Below are positions 45,319-57,734 of a stretch of DNA of 64,000 nt, piece by piece. A program made the position numbers and the translations under genes. The stretch comes from Saccopteryx bilineata (taxonomy: Eukaryota > Chordata > Mammalia > Chiroptera > Emballonuridae), in NCBI RefSeq assembly GCF_036850765.1, contig NC_089490.1, forward strand, positions 290,142,982 through 290,206,981, read 5' to 3'. The notes below the pieces were generated by a model, which was not told where the DNA came from, did no database searches, and saw nothing but the letters and a program-made list of their open reading frames with translations. The number at the start of each line of letters is the position of its first letter. Within the stretch, counting starts at the first letter, position 1.

Positions 45319-48300
45319 TTATGTCTCATATATGTATGGAATCCTATAGTTCTCAGTTTTTTCTGATTTACTTATTTCACTCAGTATAATGTTATCAAGA
45401 TCCATCCATGTTATTGTAAATGATCCAATGTCATCATTTCTTATGGCTGAGTAATATTCCATAGTATATATGTACCAAAGCTTTTTTTTTTTTTTCATTT
45501 TTCCGAAGCTGGAAACGAGGAGGCAGTCAGACAGACTCCCGCATGCGCCCGACCAGGATCCACCCGGCATGCCCATCAGGGGGCGATGCTCTGCCTCTCT
45601 GGGGCATCGTTCTGGTTCTGTTGCATCCAGAGCCATTCTAGCGCCTGAGGCAAAGGCCGCAGAGCCATCCCCAGCACCCGGGCCTAGCTGCGGGAGGGGA
45701 ACAGAAAGACAGAGAGGAAGGAGAGGGGGAGGGGTGGAGAAGCAATTGGGTGCCTATCCTGTATGCCCTGGCCGGGAATCGAACCCGGGACTTCTGCATG
45801 CCAGGCAGACACTCTACCGCTGAGCCAACTGGCCAGGGCCTGTACCAAAGCTTTTTAATCCACTCGTCCACTAAGGACACTTGGACTGTTTCCAGATCTT
45901 CGCTATTGTGAACAATGCTGCCATAAACATGGGGGTGCATTTCTCCTTTTGGAACAGTGCTATGGTGTTCTTAGGGTATATTCCTAAAAGTGGGATAGCT
46001 GGGTCAAAAGGCAGTTTGATTTATAATTTTTTGAGGAATCTCTATACTGTTATCCACCAGCAGTCTGCAATCCAACCAGCAGTGCAAAAGGGTTTCCTTT
46101 TCTCTACATCCTCATCAGCACTTATTCTGCCTTGTTTTGTTGATGAGCACCATTCTGACTGGTGTAAGGTGATATATCTCATTGTGGTTTTCATTTGCAT
46201 TTCTCTAATGATTAGTGATGTTAAGCATTTTTTCATATGCCTATTGGCCATCTGTATGTCTTCTTTGGAGAAGTGTCTATTCATTTCTTTAGCCCATTTT
46301 TTGATTGAATTGTCTTCCTGGTGTTGAGTTTTACAAGTTCTTTATAAATTTGAGTTATTAACACCTTATCAGACATATTGTCGAACATGTTCTTCCATTG
46401 TGTAGTTTGTCTTTATATTCTGTTCTTATTGTCTTTAGCTGTGCAAAAACTTTTTAGTTTGATATAGTCCCATTTGTTTATCCTGTCTTTTATTTTACTT
46501 GCTCGTGGAGATGAATTGGCAAATATATTGCTGTGAGAGATGTTGGAGAGCTTACTGCCTATGTTTTCTTCTAAGAAGCTTATGGTATCACGGCTTACAT
46601 TTAAGTCTTTTATCCATTTTAACTCTATTTTTGAGAATGGTGTAAGTTGGTGGTCTAGTTTCATTTTTTTGCAGGTAGATGTCCTATTTTCCTAACACCA
46701 TTTATTAAAGAGGCTGTCTTTACTCCATTGTATTTCCTTACCTCCTTTGTCAAATATCAGTTGTCCATAAAGCTGTGGGTTTATTTCTGGGTCTCTGTTC
46801 TGTTCCATTGATCTATTTGGCTGTTCTTATGCCAGTATGAGGCTGCTTTGAGTACAATGACCTTGTAGCATAACTTGATATCCGGAAGTGTGATACCTCC
46901 CACTTTATTCTTCCTTTTCAAGATTGCTGAGGCTATTCGTGTTATTTTTTGGTTCCATATAAATTTTTGGAATATGTGTTCTATATCTTTGAAGTATGTC
47001 ATTGGTATTTTAATTGGTATTTCATTGAATTTATAAATTGCTTTGGGTAATATAAACATTTTAATGATGTTTATTTTTCCTAACCATGAGCATGGTATAT
47101 GCTTCCACTTGTTTGTATCTTCCTCGATTTTTTTAAACAATGTTTTACAATTTTCTGAGTACAAGTCTTTTATCTCCTTGGTTAAATTTACTCCTAGGTA
47201 CTTTATTTTTTTGGTTCCTTAATTTCTCTTTCTGACAGTTTATTGCTGGTGTATAAAAACGCCTCTGATTTCTGAGTATTAATTTTAAATCCTGCCACCT
47301 TGCTGAATTCATTTATCAGGTCAAGTAGTTTTTGACTGAGACTTTAGGGTTTTCTATATACAATATCATATCATCTGCAAATAATGATAATTTTACTTCT
47401 TTTCCAATTTAGATGCCTTTTATTTCTTCTTCTTGTCTGATTGCTGTGGCTAAGACTTCCAGGACTATGTTGCATAAGAGTGCTGAAAGGGGACACACCT
47501 CCCTTGTTCCTGATCTTAAGGGGATTGCTTTTAATTTTTGCCCATTGAGTATGATGTTGGCTGTGGGTTTGTCATAGATGGCCTTTATCATGTTGAAGTA
47601 TGTTCCCTGTATTCCCATTTTGCTGAAAGTCTTGATCATGAATGGCTGCTGAATTTTATCAAATACTTTTTCTGCATTTATTGAAATTATCATGTGGTTT
47701 TTCTATTTCCTTTTGTTTATGTGATGAATCACATTGATTGATTTGCAAATATTGTTACCAGCCTTGCCTCCTCAGAATAAATCCCACTTGATCATGGTGG
47801 GTATGATTTTTCACATATTGCTGGATTCGGTTTGCTAATATTTTATTGAGGATTTTAGCATCTATATTCATCAGGGATATTGGCTTATAATTTTCTTTCT
47901 TTGTGTTGTCTTTGCCTGGTTTTGGAATCAGAATTATGCTCACCTCATAAAAGGAGCTTGGAAGTCTTCCTTCCTCTTGAATTTTGTGAAATAGCTTGAG
48001 ACGGATGGGACTTAGTTCTTCTTTGAATATTTGGTAGAATTCACTTGTGAAGCCATCAGGCCCAGGACATTTCTTTGTTGGGAGTTTTTTGATAACTGTT
48101 TTGATCTCATTTGTTGTAATCGGTCTGTTTAGTTTTTCTGATTCTACCAGATTAAGTTTTGGAAGATTATATGTTTCAAGGAATTTGTCCATTTTATCTA
48201 GGTTGTCTAGTTTTTTGGCATACAGTTCTTCATAGTATTTTCTTACAATATTTTGTATTTTTGTTATGTCAGTTGTTATTTCTTCACTCTCATTTCTAAT

Positions 48301-49474
48301 TTTACTTATTTGAATCCTTTCTTTTTTTTTCTTGGTGAATCTGATTAAAGGTTCATTGATCTTGTTTACCTTTTCAAAGAACCAGCTCCTAGTTTCATTG
48401 ATCCTCTGTCTTGTTTCTTTACCTTCTATGTCATTTATTTCCACTCTGATCTTTATTATTTACTTCCTTCTTCTACATCTGGGCTTTACTTGCTGTTCTT
48501 TTTCTAGTTCTTTTAGATGCGGGGTTTAGTTGTTTATTTGAGCTTTTTCTAGTTTCTTAAAGTGTGCCTGTAGTGCTATGAACTTCCCTCTCAGTACTGC
48601 TTTTGCTGTGTCCCATAAATTTTGAGTTGTTGTATGCTCATTATCATTCATTTCTAGGAATTTTTTTTATTTCTTCTTTGATCTCATTGTTAAACCATTC
48701 GTTATTTAACAACCTACTATTTAATTTCCATGTGTTTGAGTATTTTTCAGTTTATCTATTGTGGTTGATTTCTCATTTCATGCCATTGTGATCAGAGAAA
48801 ATGCTTGATATGATTTCAATCTTCTTAAATTTGTTGAGACAGCTTTTGTGCCATAACATGTGGTCTATCCTAGAGAATGTATCATGAGCGCTTGAAAAGA
48901 ATGTATATTCTGCTCCTTTATGGTGAAAGGTCCTGAAGATATCTATTAAATCCAGTTGATCTAGTGTGTCCTTTAAGTCTGCTGTTTCTTTGTTAATTTT
49001 ATTTCTTGAGGATCTATCTAGTGATGTTAGTGTGGTATTGAAATCCCCTACTATTATAGTATTGCTGATGATCTTGCCCTTTATATTCATCAAAGTCTGC
49101 TTTATATATTTAGGTGCTCTTATATTAAGTGCATTGATATTTATAATGGTTATATCTTCTTGTTGGATTGCTCCCTTTATCATTATGTAGTGGCCTTCTT
49201 TATCTCTTAGTATAGACTTGTTTTAAAATTCATTTTATCTGATATAAATATTGCTACCCCAGCTTTTTTTGCATTTCCGTTTGCATGAAATATTTTTTTT
49301 CCATCCTTTTACCTTCAGTCCATGTGCATCTTTTGTTTTAAGGTGTGTCTCTAGTAGATAGTGTATGTATGGGTTCTGTTTTCTTATCCACACAGCTACC
49401 CTATGTCTTTTGGTTAGATCATTTAATGCATTTACACTTAAGGTTATTATTGATATGTAGTTGTTTTTTGCCAT
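45319..49474 (-). pseudogene. L1-B ORF2p remnant
   Basis: ORF2 homologous to that of L1-A but broken into at least eight frame segments (49474-49235, 49183-48773, 48444-47755, 47693-47409, 47164-46781, 46664-46413, 46284-46042, and the C-terminal [16 protein letters not shown] piece at 45470-45319 beyond the SINE). The start MAKNNYISIITLSVNAL lacks the usual NVNG sequence (SVNA). The RT-like blocks [12 protein letters not shown] and the [15 protein letters not shown] segment are still readable. Much more decayed than L1-A. Confidence 0.9.
45487..45840 (-). mobile_element. Long tRNA-derived SINE inside L1-B ORF2
   Basis: Complete copy, head GGCCCTGGCCAGTTGGCTCA ending at 45840. Perfect 15-16-bp duplication TGTACCAAAGCTTTT at 45471 and 45841. 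It splits the C-terminal coding region of L1-B ORF2. One internal CCCTGATGGGC unit only. Confidence 0.95.
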
Positions 49475-49531
49475 TTTATTCTTTAAAGCTGTGTTCCTTT
49501 TTTGCTATATTCTTTCCCCACTTTGATCTGT

Positions 49532-50487
49532 TTACAACAAGCCCCTTAACATTTCCTGCAGCATTGGTTTGGTTGTAATGAATTCCTTGAGTTTTTTGTT
49601 GTTGTTGTTTTTGTGTTGTTTTTGTTGTTGTTGTTGTTTTTTGTCTTGGAAGCTTTTTATTTCTCCTTCAATTTTAAATGATAGCCTTACTGGATAAAGT
49701 AGTCTTGGTTGTAGGTTCTTGTTCTGCATTACTTTGAATATTTCTTGCCATTCCCTTCTGGCCTCAAGTGTTTCTGTTGAGAAGTCAGATGTCATCCTTA
49801 TGGGGGCTCCTTTGTAAGTGATAGTCTTTTTTTCTCTAGCAGCTTTTAATATTTTCTTTTTATCACTTAGCTTTGGTATTTCAATTATGATGTATCTTGG
49901 TGTAGATTTCTTTGGGTTTCTCTTTAATGGAGTTCTTTGTGCATCTTGAAGTTGTGAGAGTTTTTCCTGCATTAATTTAGGGAAGTTTTCAACTATGATA
50001 TGATTGAACAAACTCTCTATCCCTTGTTCTTTCTCTTCTTCTTCAGGAATCCCTATAATGCGGATATTATTTCTCTTCATGTTGTCACAAAGTTCTCTTA
50101 GAGTTTCTTCAGACTTTTTGAATCTCTTTTCTTTTCTCTGCTCTGCTTCCATGCCTTCGTTCAACTTGTCCTCTAACTCACTGTTTTGATTCTCAGCTTC
50201 GTCCATCCTGTTTTTAATTCCTTCCATTTTGGTCTTCATTTCTGATATTGTACTTGTCATCTCCAACTGATTCTTTTTTAATATTCAATGTCCCTTTTTA
50301 TACTTGTTATTTCTTTATTTAGGTGTTTGTAATGACCATCCACTGTTGTTCTAAGATTCCTAAGCATTCTAACAATCATTATTTTAAACTCTGCATCTGG
50401 AAGTTTGGTTATTTCCATATCACTCAGTTCATTTCTGGGAGGTTTCTCTTGTGGTTTCATTTGGATTGCACTTCTTTGTCTTCTCAT
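49532..50487 (-). pseudogene. L1-B ORF1p remnant with a Gln/Asn tract
   Basis: Two frame segments: 50487-50278 (69 codons) and 50266-49532 (244 codons), separated by a frameshift at an A-run near 50275. Coiled coil, NNIRIIGIPEEEE and TLEARREW/YPVRLSF motifs are preserved. A TTG/GTT microsatellite at 49595-49645 encodes a QQQQQ...NNNN stretch between the two last conserved blocks. Ends about 55 bp before the ORF2 start, the usual L1 spacing. Confidence 0.9.
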
Positions 50488-51434
50488 TATGTCTATGTGT
50501 TTGGGTGTATTGTTTGTAGAGCAGGTTGAGTCTAGGCTTCGTGTTCTCTGCCTCCAGTTTTCAATTGTGTTATTTCTAGGTCTTCTTGGGTTGGCATCAG
50601 CTGTTATTTGTAATCTACTGTAAGATTTGGCTTTTCAAGTAGAGCCGCTTTGAAGTCTTGATTTCTTTGTTTTCTTCTCAGTTTTCTTAACACATGGTAG
50701 TCTTGTTTACTGATCTTAGCAGAGGGCTTATTTAAAACTGTATCCAGAAATGTGGTGGGTGTAACCTGAGACTCTGAAGGCCTGATCTGCCAGTTATTCT
50801 CTCTGGGAGTGGGCTGTTTTCTCAGCTTCAGTTGGGAGAGGTATATCTCAGATCTCCATGGAGACCTGAGTTACTGCCCCTCCTCTCCACTTCTTGTTTC
50901 AGTTGTGTCTTTTTGAGCTAATTGGAGCTGGAGAGATGTCTGGAGATGGGACATTCAAAACTACTTTAGCCTCATTTTGTGTGGAAGGTTCAACTCCTAC
51001 CCAGCTATGGCTGCCTCCAGCACTGGATAAGTCAGCTTCTCAGGTTGTCCCATGGATTCCTCTGCCAGTCAACATCTTCTCTCTCTCTCCCATTTCCTTT
51101 TGGAAAAGTAGCCAGCCCTTTCAACACACCTTGTTCCCAGGTCCCCAGGCAAGTGGCTGTGAGTGATATTTTCTGCTCTTTTCCTTGGAATGAGAGCCCT
51201 TCTGGGCTCTCAGCCTCACCCACCCTCTGTTCCTGTAAACAAGGGAGACCCACCGCTCCTCAGCACTCCTTACCAGGCTCATTGTGGCTTCTTCTTTGCT
51301 CCTTGGTTTTTGAGAGCTGTTCTTGTAGTCCAGAGTTGGTTTTTCATGCTGATTTTTTCTAAATTGATTTGTAATCCAATTTGGTGGTGTGCGCTGGGAG
51401 TCTGTACATCTGCCTACTCCACTGCCATCTTCCC
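50488..51434 (-). promoter_or_regulatory. L1-B 5'UTR
   Basis: About 950 bp, not CpG-dense, unrelated by eye to the L1-A 5'UTR. The first bases contain AAGATGGC (plus-strand GCCATCTT at 51424-51431), a YY1-type site at the position it has in human L1. Confidence 0.7.
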
Positions 51435-51451
51435 TCTGTATGGAAAATTTC
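51435..51451. repeat. Right target-site duplication of the L1-B/LTR unit
   Basis: TCTGTATGGAAAATTTC, directly abutting the canonical L1 5' start. Confidence 0.75.
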
Positions 51452-53615
51452 AATGAGAACCTTGGGTTGCTTTTTCTGGAAAATTGTGAATAAACTTATT
51501 TGGATAACTTATGAGAAATCAGATTATGGCTTAATAAAAGCAACTTTACTAAAAATAGTTTATTCAGATACAGAATATAGACTTTGATTAATACAAATGA
51601 CCTGGTTAATTTTTTTTCGTTCCCAAACTAAAGCAAAGTCTGATTAAAGTGAACCTCAGAGTTCTTAATCTGATGCTCCCATTCTTGTTTCTAACATTAC
51701 TATTAACAAAGAGAACTCTCGATATAAGGTGTTGTAGCTTGTACTGGACAGTTACATAATGCTTTACAACTATCTTCTTCTTGCAACAACATTAAGCTTC
51801 AATGAAGTTGAAGTCTGGGCCTACTAACCTTAACTCCTAACTCCAAAAAACTTAATTGGGGTCTACTAGGGAATTTGCTTGCAGACCCTTGGATGACATG
51901 TCTCAAATAAAGGAATTGTGACATTTACATTTAATAAAATCTATATGTTTCTCCTCCTTCTAGTGGCCAGGTTTAAATTATCAGCAAGTTATTTGTGGTT
52001 TGTTTATTCTGTTTTTAATCTCAGTCTATACTACCTGGTTGTTTTTCTTTTGGTTTTATGGTTACTACTTCCTTGGTTTTTACAATATGTGAGTTCATCT
52101 TCATCTATCTTTTTTAAAAAGTAAACTTTGATCAACAAACTTCAGATTCAAATGGTCTCACCACAGTAGACAAATTATTGACTAATATGCAAACTGATAG
52201 GATCTCACAAAACTCTACCTATTGCCTTATTCCCATTTCCATCCAATATGCCATTTTACTACTGTTTATCTCTTTGGATAACTCAAAACCATCCTTCAGA
52301 TACAAGAACCTTCTCTTTTCTGACTTTCTTTTTACTTTCAGTAACAAAATTGTTTTGTTGAAAAATGTAAAAATACAAGGTGTAACTCTTCTCAATATAT
52401 TACAATATCAATTACAAATTACCTACATATGCACTAAAATTTCATTCTTTCATCTGGGGATGGAAGTGTTGCATCCAACATTATGGCTAAATTCTTCAAC
52501 TATCTTTTAGGTTTCATTTTAACTCTTCATACATTATACATAAAGATATATATCTCCTTATAATCAAATACAGTTCCCCACTTTTTAATGAATATTTGAG
52601 CCTCTTAAATCTCTTCCACTACAAAACCTCACTAATAAAAATTACATTGACCCCATATCTTTCAACTTACCTATAATGTCAAGATTCTTACAAGACAATT
52701 CTAAATTAGGTGTCATAAATTACTTACTATTCTATGATGTCCTAATGAAGATTTAGTAACTTATTTTTCTAGTGTAGAGCCAATGTGTTTCTTGTCATCT
52801 TTATGTTAATGTGTAAGGCATAAATGAAATAACACAGATGTATGTTGGAAATTTATTCACTTTTCAATGATGCAAATGACTCCTTTTTTGATTCAGAATA
52901 GAGTTAGAATACTGGAATACTATTTTCTCAATTTTTTGTTTGTTTTTAATATATGAACAAAGGCAAGAAAATTTAAGATTTATGTGTGTTATCAACATGT
53001 TCTCATTCACAATTTTTAATCAAAAGGTTTAGTAAAGCAGCAATTAAATCCTGATCAGTAGTGTTTACAGATTTATATAGAGTACATATGGCTACTATAG
53101 CCAGTTTCAAGTTACCATTACAATGGCACTGAGTGATAATTTAGTAAGAGATATCAGTAGCATTATATAGTATTTCCATTACATAAAATTATTGAGGAAA
53201 ATAAACCAAGAGCATAGAGCATATATATAAAATTAGTAAAACAATCTGGATACATGAGTTTTCTATATTTATTATAATATAGTTAATTGTCAAATTTGTA
53301 TGACTTAATTTTTTGTGATAGCTTTGTTTAGTAATTATCTCCCAAGATTCTTCAAAATGTAACAATTGGCTCTTATGAGCTGGTACAAATGGTCTCCAAC
53401 CTGGCATTGTGATGATCCCAAGAGTTCTTCAAACTACATTTTTCCACATGTGGTAACTTTGAGGGAGCCAAAAGAAATAATAAAATAATTTTCCTCATGA
53501 GTTCCGAATAAATTAAAAAGTGACAGATATATTTATGACAATGAAAGTTAACCTTGATGATAATAATAAAATGAAAGAATATAGCTTCAGATCTAAGCAC
53601 TAGCATTAGGCAAAC
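51452..53615. other. Unique AT-rich stretch
   Basis: About 2.2 kb, nothing recognised. Confidence 0.45.
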
Positions 53616-54370
53616 TGACTCATGGTTATAGATTGAATTACAGCCATGAAAGATGAAGTCTTAACTCCTACTATCAGGGAATATGAACTTATATAGACAT
53701 AAGGACTTTACAGATGATAAAGTTAATAAAGATGATGCCTGATCAGGCTGTGGCACAGTTGACAGAGGATCAGCCTGGGGTGCTGAGGACCCAGGTTTGA
53801 AACCCCGAGGTCACCAAATTGACTACAGTATCACTGGCTTGCGCATGAGATTATAGAGATGAACCCATGGTCATTGGCTTGAGCCCAAGGTCACTGGCTT
53901 AAGCAAAGAATCACTTACTCTTCTGTAGCCCCCTACTCAAGGCACATATGAGAAACCAATCAATGAACAAGTAAGGTGCCACAACAAAGAATTGACGTTT
54001 CTCATCTCTTTCCCTTCCTGTCTGTTTGTTCCTCTCTCTCCATCTCTCTCTTGCTAAAAAAAAAAAAAAAAAAAAAAAAAGAAAAGATAAAAGAAGATAA
54101 TTAAGATGTGAACATTGGAGTGGATCTTAATCCAATATGACTGGAATTATTATAAAATTTAAAATTTGAGCACAGAGATAGAGATGCACAGAGGAAGATT
54201 ATATGAAGACAGAGGAAGAGCAAAAATCTCATTAGACACATATCAGTCCAATGTTATGTTGCCGAAAAAGAAGCCACATGCTGAACTCTACAAACTCAGG
54301 GAAAGCTTGCGTGGCAGCCTTGCAGACTCAGAGATTGTAACAGAAGGGTCTGAAATTTAAAATTTTCTAA
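53616..54370 (+). mobile_element. MLT1-like LTR interrupted by a SINE
   Basis: Left part (GATTGAATTACAGCC ... GTCTTAACTCC) and right part (ATCTTAATCCAATATGACTGG, GAAGCCACATGCTGAA) follow MLT1 order; the SINE at 53737-54080 separates them. Confidence 0.65.
53737..54080 (+). mobile_element. tRNA-derived SINE, extended form
   Basis: TGCCTGATCAGGCTGTGGCA head, GGTTTGAAACCCCGAGGTCA (B-box), repeated 'GGTCACTGGCTT' blocks, CAAGGCACATATGAGAA, TTGACGTTTCTCATCTC and a 26-base A tail. It is the template used to recognise the truncated copy at 9697. Confidence 0.85.
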
Positions 54371-55939
54371 CTGAAAGCAGTTCATGGTGGATAATCATGT
54401 TCTAGGGAGGTATTTTTCCCTAACAAAAGTCAATGCTTACCTCAATAGACACTGTCTGTTTTCTTTTTCATCTACAATAACATACCTAACAGCATGTCTT
54501 TGAAAAGTAAGGGTCATCTTTTTTCTGTTTCCTTCAGGGCAGGCATCTCACCAGAGCAGTAACCAACAATCCACTTCGTTGTTATTGTTATGATGTTAGT
54601 TGATAACTATTAACTATTTTATTCCTGCCTATATAAAAGAAGTTTCAGTATATAATTTTTACTTTTTATCCAATCCCAGAGATTTCTTCCTTTGCTTTCT
54701 CCCACCTCTCTAATCTATAAGCAATCAATTTCATGTAACTTCCTTATGTCTTTCCCTTTGATTCTGATGTATAAAATAGGTGGTGAAACCGCCATTTTCT
54801 GGAGCACTCTCTCAATGCATTGCGACTTTGCTTCCTGGCAGTTGCTGAAAGTTTGCCTCAAATAAACTCATTACAAATTCTTACAAGTTTGAAAGTTTTT
54901 ACATTGACAGTTACTTGGTTATCTGCAGCTTTGAACATTTAAAAATATTCCCTCTCATAATTCATTTCCAGCTATTTTATGAAAGTTTTTCTGGTGTCTC
55001 TCTCATCTTGAACTTAGTATCTTAGAAAGACAACTCTTTAGCAATCCTGTTGCCTAAGATGCTCACTTCACTTATATATCCCCAGTATGCTCTGCAGATG
55101 ATCTCATTTGTTCTCTAAGGCTAAGTTAGAAAACAGAGATAACGCTCACATTTATATCTGAGGTTCAAATGGTTTTAATGAGCTCACAGCCAACATTGAT
55201 GCTGACATTTGTTCCTTCCTCTTTATATCTTCAGCAGGCACCTCAAACTATGTATTTTCAAAATTGGATGATTATATATTTTCCTAAAAATATTTTTCCC
55301 CTATCTTTCCTAATTCATTTTAGGGCATGATCATTGATGTACTGAGGATCAGAATCTGAGTGTCATTCTCTTTCTCTTGTACCTATCTTGGCCATCAAGT
55401 CATAAATTTCCAATAGATTTTAATAGTTTCTCAAACAGAGTCCTCACTGATTCTTTCCCCTACTGCTTCCCTTCATTCAAATTTCTATACTGAAAGATCT
55501 CTACAAAACAACAATTTCACCATGCTACTCACTCATCATTAATGGCTCCTGATAGCTCTCCAAGAAAAAAAATTTATATGAATGGAAATAAATATATATA
55601 TAATATTCATTTAAATGTTATGTTTATAGATATATAAACACAAATCAAAATCTAAATGTATACATATTTGTATTTATGTTTACTCTATTTTATTTTTCCC
55701 ATAGTCTTATACATAGCCTAGCTCCTAATAAAAAAACTTCTTGTAATTTTGTTTTTCATATTTGCTCTTTTATTAAGAAATAGTTGTTGAAGATGGAATC
55801 AGCAACCCAGAGAAGCTTTGCACTCAGACATTCACACCTAAGTCAATAAAATGAAGGGCTAATTCATCAAAATGGATGCTAATTGATCCCAATAGAAAAA
55901 TTAAAGTCAAGCTTCTTATTATTACCTTCATCAGTTTTT
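54371..55939. other. AT-rich stretch holding a putative solo LTR
   Basis: Apart from the LTR-like part at 54525-54913, nothing recognised. Confidence 0.45.
54525..54913 (+). mobile_element. Putative solo LTR
   Basis: TGTATAAAATAGG (TATA box at 54770-54776) lies about 90 bp before AATAAA (54861-54866), followed by a short U5-like segment, the spacing seen in ERV LTRs. Ends were not determined, so the call is provisional. Confidence 0.45.
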
Positions 55940-55944
55940 CTTTT

Positions 55945-57050
55945 TTTTTCTCAACTTTATTGACATATGATTGACATTGTGTAATTGCACCAGTACAGCC
56001 TGAGCTCTACATCAATCAGGTGTCCCTGATTTGAATTCCCTGTGCGGTGGGATAATCCTGCTTAAAAGTAGGGCTGGCAACCTCTTGTGATTATTCTTGA
56101 AGTGGCTGTGAGGATTTTACTTATTGATACCAAGACAAATTCCACTGGAGGAAAGACACAACTGACACACAAGTTAGTAGCAAGAATCACACAAGCAAGA
56201 ATCACAAATCCTATGGTATGCCTGGGTACAGCTTAAGGGAGCCCCATCCATGTGCTCCTCTAGACTGTTTTTGGTCAGTGCGGTGTGGAGACAGTCTGTG
56301 TTCAACATTGGAGTCTGGACGACTAACTGCAGCTAGGGATCACTCACCTTTAGTACCCTTTTCTGGCATACACTTCTAACAGGTGTTAATCTATGGTATT
56401 ATCACATCAAGCCACTTTTAGGGAATTCTTCACAGGGAGCTCTTTTTATCTATGTATAACTTCACATACACTAACTGGGCCTTGTGTAGAAAGCATTTTC
56501 TTGCCTATTATATCTGTACACACTAGATTACCTCCCACCCAGAGGGCGTAGCTTTACTCATTTGCCTTAATGGCTTTTAATATTATATCCTAACTTATTT
56601 CTATATACCTTCTATATTTTTCTATATTTCTATATGTCTAATTACTATAACATTGTATTACTGTAACAGTAATTTTAAAAAATACAATCTTTTGATTCCA
56701 TACATTTGTATAGTACATTGTGTTTACCACATTAATGTTACAAACACCTCCATCTCATTACATTATTATCATCTTATTTATATGCCAAGAGCCTTTAAGA
56801 ACTATCCTTTTAGCAGTTTCCAAGTATATAATATGGTGTTGCTGTTTATAATCACACTATGTGCCATAGATCTCTAGAACCTACACCTTCAAACTGAAGT
56901 TTATACTTCAACACTCATCTCTTCATTTCCCCCAATCCTCAGCCCCTGATAACCACCATTATATTCTCTGTTGCTATGAATTTGGGTGTTTCTTTTTTGG
57001 ATTCCACATATAAGTGAGATCATATAATATTTATCTCTCAGTGTCTGTAC
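55945..57050 (-). mobile_element. Ancient L1 3' region with an unassigned insert
   Basis: 55948-55990 (CTCAACTTTATTGACATATGATTGACATTG) and 56640-57045 (TCAGCCCCTGATAACCACCATT, GATTCCACATATAAGTGAGATC) are reverse-strand L1M 3'UTR/ORF2 pieces. The 0.5 kb between (about 56000-56520) is not L1 and may be an old LTR; I could not identify it. Confidence 0.6.
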
Positions 57051-57734
57051 TGTTCAGCCTACTCAAAGCTGAAGAGAAGTAGGAAGATTGGGTTGAGTTA
57101 AGGTTGACATTTTCAATCAGGATAGATGCAAAGGCACTATAAAACCAGTAGTTGCAACCATCACAGCTACCAGGCAGGTTCCCATTAGATTCAGACAGAT
57201 GGTAATGAAACTGCACTTCGGAGGCAAAGACTGGTGGGCCATGCCTTTATTCTAGCCTTGCAAACAGCTGGTGAATAAACACAAACACACAGAGAGCTCC
57301 AAAACCCACTCACACATTCTCTGGTTCCACAACCAGGAGAATCTTTTCCTAGAATCAAAACCCCCTCCTCACCAGTCTCAGCGGAGCTCACGAGAGCCCT
57401 TACCTCTGTTCCCCATCTGCACACCGTCTCCTTTCTACTCTCTGCACAAACTGGCTTTTCCTTCAGCACCCTGCCATCTTGGCTGCTGCTTCTCCTCAGC
57501 ACACTTCCTCCCTGCTCTCACTCTGCAAAAACGTGTCCTCCTTCTTCTTCTCCTTTCTTTCCTCTTTCTTCTTAAAACTTTTTTAGTGCAACAACCCCTC
57601 TTCCAGCACACATTAGCATAACAAAGCCCCTTCCCAGGCAGGAAGGTAATTAGCAGTATCACAGATCACATATCTGGGCAGCCATTTTTAACAATAAAAG
57701 TGAGCAACTCAGAAAACAAACTCATTTGCCCAAC
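57051..57734 (-). mobile_element. ERV solo LTR, copy C of the three-copy family
   Basis: Plus strand TGTTCAGCC ... GCCCAACA. Minus strand has AATAAAGGCATGGCCCACCAG and a long U5-like part. Aligns along its length with copy A. No internal sequence on either side; target duplication not evident. Confidence 0.72.

Larger units (their letters stand above)
43642..51434 (-). mobile_element. Full-length LINE-1 (L1-B) carrying a 3' transduction of an ERV LTR
   Basis: One retrotransposition unit on the minus strand. Sense order: L1-B 5' end at about 51434 (GGGAAGATGGCAGTGGAGTA), 5'UTR, ORF1, ORF2, 3'UTR, the L1's own A-rich tail (about 45192-45210), then about 0.64 kb of non-L1 DNA that includes an LTR, then a second A tail (43642-43655). 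Flanking duplication TCTGYATGGAAAWTTTC at 43625-43641 and 51435-51451 (15 of 17 identical) encloses the whole unit. Later insertions inside it are a hAT MITE (43975-44266), a plus-strand L1 (about 44404-44980) and a SINE (45487-45840). Confidence 0.8.

Noticed and set aside
57191..57662. 103- and 75-codon frames over LTR C
   Set aside because: LTR sequence; Lys/Arg tract comes from a CTT microsatellite at about 57540-57570.
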